A program made the translations under genes and the position numbers. From positions 1 to 64,000 of the forward strand of contig DASVEE010000014.1 in the NCBI GenBank assembly GCA_036380735.1: a DNA stretch of 64,000 nt, read 5' to 3'. This DNA is from DASVEE01 sp036380735. GTDB taxonomy: Bacteria; Acidobacteriota; Thermoanaerobaculia; Gp7-AA8. The first letter of the stretch is position 1. Every line of letters starts with the position of its first letter. This document shows, piece after piece, positions 36,968 to 44,759 of the stretch. The notes under the pieces were generated by a model. The model had not been told where the DNA came from and searched no databases. It saw only the letters and a program-made list of their open reading frames with translations.

Positions 36968-37020
36968 CAGTTTCCACGCACGTGCGAACGCGGTGAAATT
37001 CCGTCGCCATCACTGGAAAC
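36968..37020. promoter_or_regulatory. Candidate operator: split 8-bp inverted repeat
   Basis: AGTTTCCA (36968-36975) and TGGAAACT (37013-37020) are perfect reverse complements 37 bp apart, 49 bp before the TonB-dependent receptor start. The wide spacing makes it a weak candidate. Nothing else was seen in the 184-bp gap. Confidence 0.25.
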
Positions 37021-37068
37021 TTTCACTACCATACCGTCAACTCTATTCGCAGGTACCGAGGAGGTTTG

Positions 37069-39984
37069 ATGGTTGATAGACGCGCATTGAGGGTCATTTT
37101 CCTTCTATCCGTCTTTGCTTTGGTTGCACCATTCGCATTCGCACAACAGACCGGTTCCATCAGCGGGAGGGTCACGTCGGTCGACGGCGCCGGTCTCCCC
37201 GGTGTCACGGTCGAAGCACAGTCCACCGTGTTGCCTCAGGTCCGCACCACCATCACCAGTGAGAACGGTGAGTACCGCCTGCCGGCGCTTCCTCCCGGCA
37301 CGTACACGCTGACTTTCAGCCTGGCCGGTCTCGAAACCAGAACGCGCACCGTACAGGTGCTCCTCAGCCAGGACGTGACGAGTAACGCGACGCTCGGCAT
37401 GGCCGGCGTCTCCGAGACCGTCACCGTCACCGCCGAGCAGACGCTCGTCGATCCCAACACCACGGCGATCGAGAGCTCGCTTTCCGACCAGATCATCGAG
37501 CAGCTCCCGATGCGGCAGGAGTATCGCGACCTGCTCAAGCTCGTCCCCGCCGTGCAGTACAGCGAGGACACCATCCGCGGTCCCTCGGCCGGCGGCAGCG
37601 GCCAGGACAACGTGTACCAGTTCGACGGCGTCAACGTGACGCTCCCGCTGTACGGCAACCTTTCGGCCGAGCCGTCCTCGCATGACATCGACCAGGTCTC
37701 CATCGTCCGCGGTGGCGCGAAAGCCGTCGATTTCAACCGCGCCGGCGGCTTCATGATGGACACCGTCTCCAAGTCGGGCACGAGCGAGTGGAAGGGCCAG
37801 GTGAGCTACCAGGTCCAGAACCATTCGTTCATGGCTGACGAGCGGAACGGCGGCAGCCAGTTCGAAGAAGACAAGTCGTGGGGCACGCTCAACCTCGGCG
37901 GCCCGGTGCTACGCGACCGGCTCTTCTTCTACGGCTCCTATTACCGTCCGACCATCGACCGCAACAACCGTTCGAACCTCTACGGCGACGTGCCGGAGTA
38001 CTCGAACGTGCGCGACGAAGTCTTCGGCAAGCTCACCTTCACGCCGACGAGCAACATCCTCCTCAACGGCAGCTACCGTCACTCCGACCGCGAGGTCTCG
38101 GGCACGGGCGTCACCGACGCCACGCGCGCCGGCACGGCGTCGCAGGGCGAGGAATCGCGCTTCCGCATGGGCATCCTCGAAGGCTCGTGGGTCATCAACA
38201 ACCGCAGCGTCGCCTCGGCGAAGTTCACGAACTTCGTCAACGAGACGCTGAGCCGTCCCGACAACGTCGTCGACGCCGGGCTCTCGATCACGCCGGGCGC
38301 GCAGCTCAACATCAACAACCTCGAGCAGATGGGTCTCGTCGTCGTGCCGCTTCCGATCGCGGGGCAGACCGCCTACAACGAGTTCATCGCGCCGATCATC
38401 CAGCGCTACGGCTACGATCAGGACGGCACGCGCCGCGGCGGCGGCCGCGTGGGCGTCGACTCGACGTTCAGCTTCGACGACTTCTACCGCGACAGCGCGC
38501 AGGTCGCGTACGACCTCACCCTCGGCAGCACGATGTCGCACGACCTCCACTTCGGCCTCCAGTGGTACCGCGACGCCGAAGAGCTCGTGCGCACCTCCAA
38601 CGGGTGGGGCCGCATCGAAGTGCCGGGTGGCCGCGTCAACTTCAACGGCCAGCCCGTTTACTACCAGGCCATCTTCGAGCAGCAGACGCTCTCCGATTCG
38701 GTGCCGGCAATCCGCGGCGAGTTTCAGTCGCTGAACCTCGAGATCAACGACACCATCAAGTGGAACGACTGGTCGTTCAACCTCGGCGTCCTCCTCAGCG
38801 AGGACACGCTCTACGGGCAGGGGCTGCGCGAGGATTCCTCGACGCTCTCCGGCTTCGTCCGCGATCCGGGCAACAAGTACGTGATGCACAAAGTCGACTG
38901 GACCGACCAGATCCAGCCGCGCATCGGCGCGACCTGGGCGTACAACAGCATCGACACCGTCTACGTCTCCTACGCGAAGTACAACCCGGCCGTCACGTCG
39001 CTGCCGCGCGCCGCGTCGTGGGACCGCAACCTCTCGCGCGAGATCACGGCGAACTTCGACCAGAACGGTGTGCTCCTGGGCGTGACGCCGCTCGTCGGCT
39101 CTTCGGGCAAGCTGTTCCAGGAAGGGATCAAGCCGCGCTACACCGACGAGTACCTCATCGGCACGTCGCAGCAGATCAACAACCGCTGGACGGCGCGTGC
39201 GTACGCGCGTCACCGCTACTCGGCGAACTTCTGGGAAGACACGAACAACAACGCTCGGATCGCCTATCAGGCGCCGGAGGGGATTCCGCGCGAGCTGTAC
39301 ATCCCGAACCTCGCCGACCAGATCGCGCAGATCGGCGGACCGGGCGCCTCGTACGTCATCGCGGAGCTCGACGGCGCGTTCACCAAGTACTACGAGGTGA
39401 CGACCGAGACCGACTGGAACAGCGGCAACATGTTCGTGCGCGGCTCCTACACGTGGAGCCACTACTACGGCAACTTCGACCAGGACAACACCACCACGGT
39501 CAATGACGCCAGCTCGTTCGTCGGCTCGTCGTTCATCGCCGACGGCGCCGGCCGCCAGCTCTGGAACAATCGCTACGGCGATCTCCGCGGCGACCGCCGT
39601 CACATGCTGAAGGTCTACGGCACGTACTCGCTGCCGTGGAACGCGTCGGTCGGCGCGTTCTCCGTCTACCAGTCGGGCCAGCCGTGGGAAGCGTGGGACG
39701 TCGAGCTGTACCGCAACTTCACGACGTCGCTCGACGACACGGCGCGCTACGCCGAGCCGGCCGGACGTCATCGGACGGATGCGCACTACCAGTTCGACTT
39801 CAACTACACGCAGAACGTCCCGATCCGCGGCTACAACCTGCAGGTCGCGGCCGACGTCTTCAACCTGTTCGACACGCAGACCGGCTACAACATCCAGAAC
39901 AAGGTGCACACCGCCAACTTCGGCACCGCGCGGAGCTTCTACGATCCGCGCCGCTTCCAGTTGGCGATGCGTTTCCAGTTCTAA
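37069..39984 (+). CDS. TonB-dependent outer-membrane receptor, Oar-like
   Basis: 971 aa. Signal peptide residues 1-26 (IFLLSVFALVAPFAFA), then a carboxypeptidase-regulatory domain (GSISGRVTSVDGAGLPGVTV ... GTYTLTFSLAGLETR), a TonB-receptor plug (TTAIESSLSDQIIEQLPMRQ, VYQFDGVNVT) and a large beta-barrel ending FQLAMRFQF. This regulatory-domain-plus-barrel layout is abundant in Acidobacteriota and Bacteroidota (Oar). Its ligand is unknown; an exported polymer or peptide is typical. GAGGAGG lies 5 bp before ATG 37069. A strong terminator follows at 40006-40035. The TonB at 1618 could energise it. Confidence 0.93.
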   Translation: MVDRRALRVIFLLSVFALVAPFAFAQQTGSISGRVTSVDGAGLPGVTVEAQSTVLPQVRTTITSENGEYRLPALPPGTYTLTFSLAGLETRTRTVQVLLSQDVTSNATLGMAGVSETVTVTAEQTLVDPNTTAIESSLSDQIIEQLPMRQEYRDLLKLVPAVQYSEDTIRGPSAGGSGQDNVYQFDGVNVTLPLYGNLSAEPSSHDIDQVSIVRGGAKAVDFNRAGGFMMDTVSKSGTSEWKGQVSYQVQNHSFMADERNGGSQFEEDKSWGTLNLGGPVLRDRLFFYGSYYRPTIDRNNRSNLYGDVPEYSNVRDEVFGKLTFTPTSNILLNGSYRHSDREVSGTGVTDATRAGTASQGEESRFRMGILEGSWVINNRSVASAKFTNFVNETLSRPDNVVDAGLSITPGAQLNINNLEQMGLVVVPLPIAGQTAYNEFIAPIIQRYGYDQDGTRRGGGRVGVDSTFSFDDFYRDSAQVAYDLTLGSTMSHDLHFGLQWYRDAEELVRTSNGWGRIEVPGGRVNFNGQPVYYQAIFEQQTLSDSVPAIRGEFQSLNLEINDTIKWNDWSFNLGVLLSEDTLYGQGLREDSSTLSGFVRDPGNKYVMHKVDWTDQIQPRIGATWAYNSIDTVYVSYAKYNPAVTSLPRAASWDRNLSREITANFDQNGVLLGVTPLVGSSGKLFQEGIKPRYTDEYLIGTSQQINNRWTARAYARHRYSANFWEDTNNNARIAYQAPEGIPRELYIPNLADQIAQIGGPGASYVIAELDGAFTKYYEVTTETDWNSGNMFVRGSYTWSHYYGNFDQDNTTTVNDASSFVGSSFIADGAGRQLWNNRYGDLRGDRRHMLKVYGTYSLPWNASVGAFSVYQSGQPWEAWDVELYRNFTTSLDDTARYAEPAGRHRTDAHYQFDFNYTQNVPIRGYNLQVAADVFNLFDTQTGYNIQNKVHTANFGTARSFYDPRRFQLAMRFQF

Positions 39985-40005
39985 GTTTCTGTCGTTTGCT
40001 GTGCG

Positions 40006-40035
40006 ACCGCCGGCCGAAAGGCCGGCGGTTTTTTT
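40006..40035 (+). terminator. Intrinsic terminator after the TonB-dependent receptor
   Basis: A perfect 10-bp stem ACCGCCGGCC/GGCCGGCGGT with a GAAA tetraloop, then seven T residues. It is the second canonical terminator in the window. Confidence 0.95.
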
Positions 40036-40046
40036 GCGGCCAATGG

Positions 40047-40134
40047 GTCCGCCGGGCAAAGCCCGGGGCTAGCCAGTCGGCGCCTCTACGCGGAGGCGCG
40101 CAGTCCTGCTAGCCCCGGGCTTCGCCCGGCGGAC
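40047..40134. repeat. 88-bp GC-rich palindromic element, intact copy
   Basis: Outer arms GTCCGCCGGGCAAAGCCCGG and its reverse complement, each followed inward by GGCTAGC. The loop reads CAGTCGGCGCCTCTACGCGG with AGGCGCGCAGTCCTG. Its reverse complement aligns over its length with the copy split by the insertion sequence (52493-52518 plus 54062-54124). Confidence 0.9.
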
Positions 40135-40153
40135 CGCGTTGCAGCAAGGCGCA

Positions 40154-42094
40154 TTACCGCGCAGATCCGAACAACCGTTCCCGTTCAATCAGCGTACGCG
40201 TCGTGGCATTCGCGTTGGCGCGGGCCCGGGCAATGCGTTCCGCGCGATCCGGCTCATTCAGCAGCACGCTGACCTGGGCGCGCTTGAACAGCGCCAGCGG
40301 GTACTCCGGATGCGTGGCAGGCACGCGTTCCAGCGCGTCGCGCGCATCCTGCAGCCGGTTTGCGGCCAGGTACAGCACGCCCAGCTCCAGTTGCGTCTCC
40401 GGCGACTGCGCGTTCTCCAGCGCGTCGATGGCCACAGCCGTCTGGCCGTTCTCCATGGCCAGACGCCCGAGGTGGACCAGCTCCGGTTGGGTGAGCGACT
40501 TCATCGTGGCGATGCGCTGGCGCAGCGCCAGCGCGTCGGCCAGGCGTCCCTGCCGCTCGCGCAGCAGCGCAAGCGCCTCCAGCGGCGGAAGGCGCTCCGG
40601 CGACGCGGCCACGATTGCTTCGAGCATCGGCACCGCGCGCTGCCACTCCGCCGTCTTCGCGTAGTGCAGGGCGAGGTACACGCGCACATCCTCCGACTGC
40701 GGCGCGATCGCCTCGGCGCGGCGGAACGCCGCCAGCGCTGCGTCGTTGCGCCCCAGCGCCGACTGTGCCGTCGCGAGCCGCAGCGCCGCCATCAGGTTGT
40801 GCGGATCGGCCGCGAGGATCTGCTCGAAGAGCGGCACCACCTCGCCGTACTTTTCCGCGCTGAACAGCGCCGACGCACGATCGAGCTCGTCGAAGAGCTG
40901 CACCATGTCGCGAGGACGCGGCGCATCCTTCCGCACGACCGGCTTCGTCGTCGAGGTCAGATAGCCAAGGCTCGCGAGCTGCCGCTGTTCCTCGGGCGTG
41001 AGGTTGTCGGAGGCAGGCGGCGCCAGCGACGGGATCGGGTACTCCTGCAGCGTTTTGCGCACGTCGCGCGACAGCGTGGCCGTGGCGGCGAGGTCGCGCG
41101 CCTCCGCCGGATCGGCGACGACGTCGTAGACCTCGAGCGCGCCGGCGTGGATCGTCTTCTGCCGCCCGTCGATGGCCATCACCTGCGGCTGCCAGCCGAA
41201 CTGCAGGAAGGGGATCATCGCCTCGGCGGCGACGACTTCCTTCGTTTCGCCGCGCAGGCTGTTTTCGGCGCTGATGCCCGCCCAGTCGAGGATCGTGTGG
41301 AAGATGCGTCGCGTGCTGACCGGCGCCTCGTGTTTCCCCGCGGCGACGCCCGGCCCGGAGATCACCAGCGGCACGTGCATCACGCCCTGGTAGAGGAGGT
41401 TTCCGTGCTGCGCTTCGCCATGCTCGCCGAGTCCCTCGCCGTGATCGGCGGCGACGATGACGGCCGCGTCGCGACGCTGCGCAAACGCCTCTACGAGCCG
41501 TCCGAGCTGCGCGTCCATCGTGGCGACCTCACGCTCGTACGACGGCACGTACGGATGGTGCGGATCGAAGTAGTGCACCCAGAGGAACACCGGCTCCGCG
41601 GTTTGCGTCCGCAGCCAGGCCAGCGCGCGCTCCGTCGTCTCCTGCGCCGAACGCTCGTTACGGGCCTCGGCGTCGTCATAGACGTCGAAGCCGCGCGCGA
41701 GGCCGAAGCGCTTCGCCAGCACGAACGCCGAGACGAAAGCCGCCGTGCGGTAGCCGCGCTCGCGCAGGCGCTCGGCCACCAGCGGATGCGTCGCCGCCAG
41801 GGGCCGCGCGTTCTCGTGCACGCCGTGACCGGCCGGGTACATCCCCGTGAGCATCGAGCTGTGCGAAGGCAGCGTCTGCGGCGCCGTGGCGTAGGCCTGC
41901 GTGAAGGTGCGGCCGCGCGCCGCGAGCGCGTTGAATGACGGCGTTCCGGCACCGATGGCGTCGTAGCGCGTCGTGTCGAGCGTCACCAGGAGGATCGACG
42001 GGGGAGGGGCAGACGGCGCCGCTGCGGACGGCGTCTCCGGTTTCGAGCACGCAACGATCAGCATCGCCATCGCCAGAAGGGATCGACGGAGCAT
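40154..42094 (-). CDS. Sulfatase-fold lipoprotein with C-terminal TPR repeats
   Basis: 646 aa. Lipobox LIVAC with Cys near residue 15. The alkaline-phosphatase/sulfatase fold has SILLVTLDTTRYDAIGAG, the nucleophile loop PQTLPSHSSMLTGMYPAGHG, HYFDPHHPYVP and VIVAADHGEGLGEHGE. In sulfatases the nucleophile is Cys or Ser in C/S-x-P-x-R; here it reads T-L-P-S-H, so Thr and His replace them. That suits a phosphatase-like or other alkaline-phosphatase-superfamily hydrolase rather than a formylglycine sulfatase. From about residue 390 it is TPR repeats. ATG 42094 is chosen for the lipoprotein signal. Confidence 0.85.
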   Translation of the reverse strand: MLRRSLLAMAMLIVACSKPETPSAAAPSAPPPSILLVTLDTTRYDAIGAGTPSFNALAARGRTFTQAYATAPQTLPSHSSMLTGMYPAGHGVHENARPLAATHPLVAERLRERGYRTAAFVSAFVLAKRFGLARGFDVYDDAEARNERSAQETTERALAWLRTQTAEPVFLWVHYFDPHHPYVPSYEREVATMDAQLGRLVEAFAQRRDAAVIVAADHGEGLGEHGEAQHGNLLYQGVMHVPLVISGPGVAAGKHEAPVSTRRIFHTILDWAGISAENSLRGETKEVVAAEAMIPFLQFGWQPQVMAIDGRQKTIHAGALEVYDVVADPAEARDLAATATLSRDVRKTLQEYPIPSLAPPASDNLTPEEQRQLASLGYLTSTTKPVVRKDAPRPRDMVQLFDELDRASALFSAEKYGEVVPLFEQILAADPHNLMAALRLATAQSALGRNDAALAAFRRAEAIAPQSEDVRVYLALHYAKTAEWQRAVPMLEAIVAASPERLPPLEALALLRERQGRLADALALRQRIATMKSLTQPELVHLGRLAMENGQTAVAIDALENAQSPETQLELGVLYLAANRLQDARDALERVPATHPEYPLALFKRAQVSVLLNEPDRAERIARARANANATTRTLIERERLFGSAR

Positions 42095-42116
42095 GCCGTT
42101 GCTTCTAACACGGTCG

Positions 42117-42122
42117 TACAAT
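42117..42122 (+). promoter_or_regulatory. TACAAT box 8 bp before spmA-like start
   Basis: A -10-like hexamer in the 36-bp divergent gap, no Shine-Dalgarno after it. Fits a leaderless transcript. Confidence 0.35.
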
Positions 42123-42130
42123 CGCGCGCC

Positions 42131-42727
42131 ATGCTGAACTACATCTGGTTTGCACTGATGGCGATCGCGCTCGTGGTTGCCGCCTTCAACGGATCGGTGG
42201 AAGCGGTGACGAAAGGCGCCGTCGACATGGCCAAGACCGCCGTGGAGCTTGCCATCGGACTCGTCGGCGTCATGACGCTCTGGCTGGGGATGATGAAGAT
42301 CGCCGAAGCCGCCGGCCTCGTCGCGCTCCTCGGGCGCGTCATGCGCCCCCTCGCGCGCTGGCTCTTCCCGAACGTGCCGCCCGAACATCCCGCCGTCGGC
42401 TCGATGGTCCTCTCCATCGCCGCGAACATGCTCGGCCTCAACAACGCCGCGACGCCGCTGGGCATCAAGGCGATGGAAGAGCTGCAGACGCTGAACGACG
42501 ACAAGGACGTCGCCACCAACGCGCAGGTGACGTTCATGACGCTGAACACCGCCGGCGTGCAGCTCATCCCGGCGACGATGATCGGCATCCTCGTCGCCGC
42601 GGGGTCAAAGGATCCGACGGCGATCATCGCCCCGACGCTCGTGGCGACGTTCGTCGGCACCGTCGTGGCCGTGATCGCCGCAAGGCTGCTCGAGCGCTTC
42701 TACCCGAAGAATGAGGTGAAGCCATGA
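42131..42727 (+). CDS. SpmA-like nucleoside-recognition (Gate) membrane protein
   Basis: 198 aa, several membrane helices. Features GSVEAVTKGAVDMAKTAVEL, IGLVGVMTLWLGMMKIAEAA, SMVLSIAANMLGLNNAATPL and NAQVTFMTLNTAGVQLIPAT match the spore-maturation protein A family, found also in non-sporulating bacteria. It overlaps the SpmB-like gene by 4 bp (ATGA), so the two are likely subunits of one membrane complex of unknown substrate. Confidence 0.85.
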   Translation: MLNYIWFALMAIALVVAAFNGSVEAVTKGAVDMAKTAVELAIGLVGVMTLWLGMMKIAEAAGLVALLGRVMRPLARWLFPNVPPEHPAVGSMVLSIAANMLGLNNAATPLGIKAMEELQTLNDDKDVATNAQVTFMTLNTAGVQLIPATMIGILVAAGSKDPTAIIAPTLVATFVGTVVAVIAARLLERFYPKNEVKP

Positions 42728-43257
42728 TCCGCGAAACCCTGAACGCCATCTCGCTCTGGGCGATGCCGGTGCTGCTCGTGGCGATCCCGCTGGCCGGGAT
42801 CATCCGCAAGGTGAAGGTGTTCGACGTCTTCGTCGAGGGAGCGAAGGAAGGCTTCGACGTCGCGGTGCGCATCATCCCGTTCCTCGTCGGCATCCTCGTG
42901 GCGATCGGCATGTTCCGCGGCTCCGGCGCGATGGACATGCTGACCGCGGCCATCCGCCCCGCGCTGAACGCCGTCGGCTTCCCGGCGGAGCTCTTCCCCC
43001 TCGCCGTCCTCCGCACGCTCTCCGGCAGCGGCTCACTCGGCGTGACCACGGACCTGATCAAAACCCACGGCCCCGATTCGCTGCTGGGACGCATGGCCGC
43101 CACGATGTACGGCAGCTCCGAGACCACGTTCTACGTGATCGCCGTCTACTTCGGTGCCATCGGCGTGCGCAAGACCCGCCACGCCGTCCCGGCCGCCCTG
43201 ATCGGCGACATCGTCGCCGCGATCGTCACCGTGGCCGTGTGTTTGTGGCTGTTTTGA
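42724..43257 (+). CDS. SpmB-like nucleoside-recognition (Gate) membrane protein
   Basis: 177 aa, membrane protein with GAKEGFDVAVRIIPFLVGIL, RTLSGSGSLGVTTDLIK and ATMYGSSETTFYVIAVYFG, the second half of the SpmA/SpmB pair. Translationally coupled to the upstream gene through the ATGA overlap. No sporulation genes are visible nearby, so the historical name should not be read as function. Confidence 0.85.
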   Translation: MIRETLNAISLWAMPVLLVAIPLAGIIRKVKVFDVFVEGAKEGFDVAVRIIPFLVGILVAIGMFRGSGAMDMLTAAIRPALNAVGFPAELFPLAVLRTLSGSGSLGVTTDLIKTHGPDSLLGRMAATMYGSSETTFYVIAVYFGAIGVRKTRHAVPAALIGDIVAAIVTVAVCLWLF

Positions 43258-43258
43258 G

Positions 43259-43360
43259 GGGAAACGATAGGACGAATAGGACAGATGGGACGAATAGGAC
43301 GGGTTTCCCTGTCCCATTCGTCCTGTAGGTCCTCTACGTCCTATTCGCCCTATCGTGCCT
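43259..43360. repeat. 9-bp palindromic array in convergent gap
   Basis: Starts GGGAAACGATAGGACGAATA and ends GCCCTATCGTGCCTC. About five units per arm, turn at GGGTTTCCC. It lies between spmB-like and the APC permease gene. Confidence 0.92.
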
Positions 43361-44639
43361 CTTCCTTTGGCCACCGCCGCGATACCAGGTACACCAGCGC
43401 GCCCACCGTCAACGCAATCGCTGCCGCGATGAAGTTGAATTTGTTCAGCGTCAGAAACAGCGACAGCGAAATGATCACGCCGAGGATCGGCACCACGATG
43501 GGCACGCGGAAGCCGCCTTCGCTGTGCTTGCGCAGGTACGGCACGGCGGCGCAGGTGAAGAGGTACGTCGTCAGGCGCGCCACCGCGGAGAGCATCGCGA
43601 GCTGCGCGAACGAGCCTCCCAGCGCTAGCGACAGCGCGACGATGGTGTGGATGACGATGGCCACGCTCGGCGTGCGGAACGTCGGGTGCACGTACGAGAT
43701 CGGTCCCATGCGCCGGTCGAGCGACAGCGCGTACAGCATGCGCGAGCCCTCGAGCATCGTGCCGGAGTTCGTGCCCGCCATCGATAGGAGCGCGCCGATC
43801 GTCACGATGATGCCGCCGATCGGTCCGATGAGGGCGCTGGCGGCTGACGCGATGGGACGCTCGCTGGTGGAGAGATCGGCCAGCGACGCCATCGCGCCGA
43901 GCTGCGCGAGCACATAGATCGCGCCGATCGCGGCGATGCCGGTGAGCAGCGCCAGCGGCAGGTCGCGCCGCGGATTGCGGAACTCGCCGGCGGGGACGCC
44001 GAGGTTCTCGAAGCCGGCGTAGGCGAAGAGCATGAAGAGCGCGGCGGAGCTCCAGTCGGTGCCCGGCCCCGGCAGCGTGAACGAACCGGGCAGCGGATTG
44101 TGCTTCCACATGATCAGCGCCAGCAGGATGAAGCCGACCAGCGGCACGAGCTTGCCGAACGTGAAGATGTAGATCGACGCCGCGCCGTACTTCACGCCGA
44201 GGAAGTGAATGAGGGCGAGGAGGAGAATCGTGAGCGTGATGACGAGCGCACGCGCCATCCCTTTCTCGACCTCCGGGAAGAAGAAGGCGAGAGCGCGCAC
44301 GAAGCCGTTCGACAGCGACGCGAGCGACGTCACACGTGCGATCCAGTTCATCCAGCCGGTCTCGAAGCCGACGAAGTCGCCGAATGCGGTCTTGGCGTAC
44401 AGGTATGCGCCGCCCGGCTCACTGAAGTGACTCGATGCCTCGGCGAAGCAGAGGACGAGCACGAACACCGGCAGCGCGAAGATCAGCGGCGCCCACAGCG
44501 AAAACGCGCCGAGCAGCTTGAACGACTCGTAGGGGAGGAGGAAGACGCCGGAGCCGACGACGGCATTGATGCACATCGCCACGAGGCCCCAGAAACCGAC
44601 GGTACGGACGAGTTTTACGGACGGCGACTCTTGGGTCAA
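43350..44639 (-). CDS. APC-family amino acid permease
   Basis: A 429-aa inner-membrane transporter with about 12 helices. N-terminal MCINAVVGSGVFLLPYESF is the APC glycine-rich first helix (GSGVF), then CFAEASSHFSEPGGAYLYAK and GFETGWMNWIARVTSLASLS. Substrate is not determined. Start is TTG 44639, with GAGGG about 8 bp upstream; no nearby ATG gives the N-terminus. Confidence 0.9.
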   Translation of the reverse strand: MTQESPSVKLVRTVGFWGLVAMCINAVVGSGVFLLPYESFKLLGAFSLWAPLIFALPVFVLVLCFAEASSHFSEPGGAYLYAKTAFGDFVGFETGWMNWIARVTSLASLSNGFVRALAFFFPEVEKGMARALVITLTILLLALIHFLGVKYGAASIYIFTFGKLVPLVGFILLALIMWKHNPLPGSFTLPGPGTDWSSAALFMLFAYAGFENLGVPAGEFRNPRRDLPLALLTGIAAIGAIYVLAQLGAMASLADLSTSERPIASAASALIGPIGGIIVTIGALLSMAGTNSGTMLEGSRMLYALSLDRRMGPISYVHPTFRTPSVAIVIHTIVALSLALGGSFAQLAMLSAVARLTTYLFTCAAVPYLRKHSEGGFRVPIVVPILGVIISLSLFLTLNKFNFIAAAIALTVGALVYLVSRRWPKEEAR

Positions 44640-44674
44640 ATAGCGGCCCTCTCTCTCTGGTGAAGCATTATGAA

Positions 44675-44752
44675 GGAACGCAGAACGCAGAACGCAGAAT
44701 GAAGAAGCACGACGTCTTTCTGATTCTACGTTCTGCGTTCTGCGTTCTGACT
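44675..44752. repeat. 7-bp GAACGCA palindromic array
   Basis: 5' arm GAACGCA-GAACGCA-GAACGCA-GAATGAA-GAAG; 3' arm GATTCTACGTTCTGCG-TTCTGCG-TTCTG. It lies between the D-aminoacylase-like gene and the APC gene, both minus strand. Confidence 0.85.
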
Positions 44753-44759
44753 TCCCCGG

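Noticed and set aside
40139..41938. 599-aa plus-strand frame opposite the sulfatase-fold gene
   Set aside because: Composition (Arg/His-rich) is that of a GC shadow, and the minus strand carries the real motifs. The same applies to 54126-56081 opposite the M1 peptidase.
42131..43257. Sporulation function for the spmA/spmB-like pair
   Set aside because: These families are widespread in non-spore-formers and no other sporulation gene is present.
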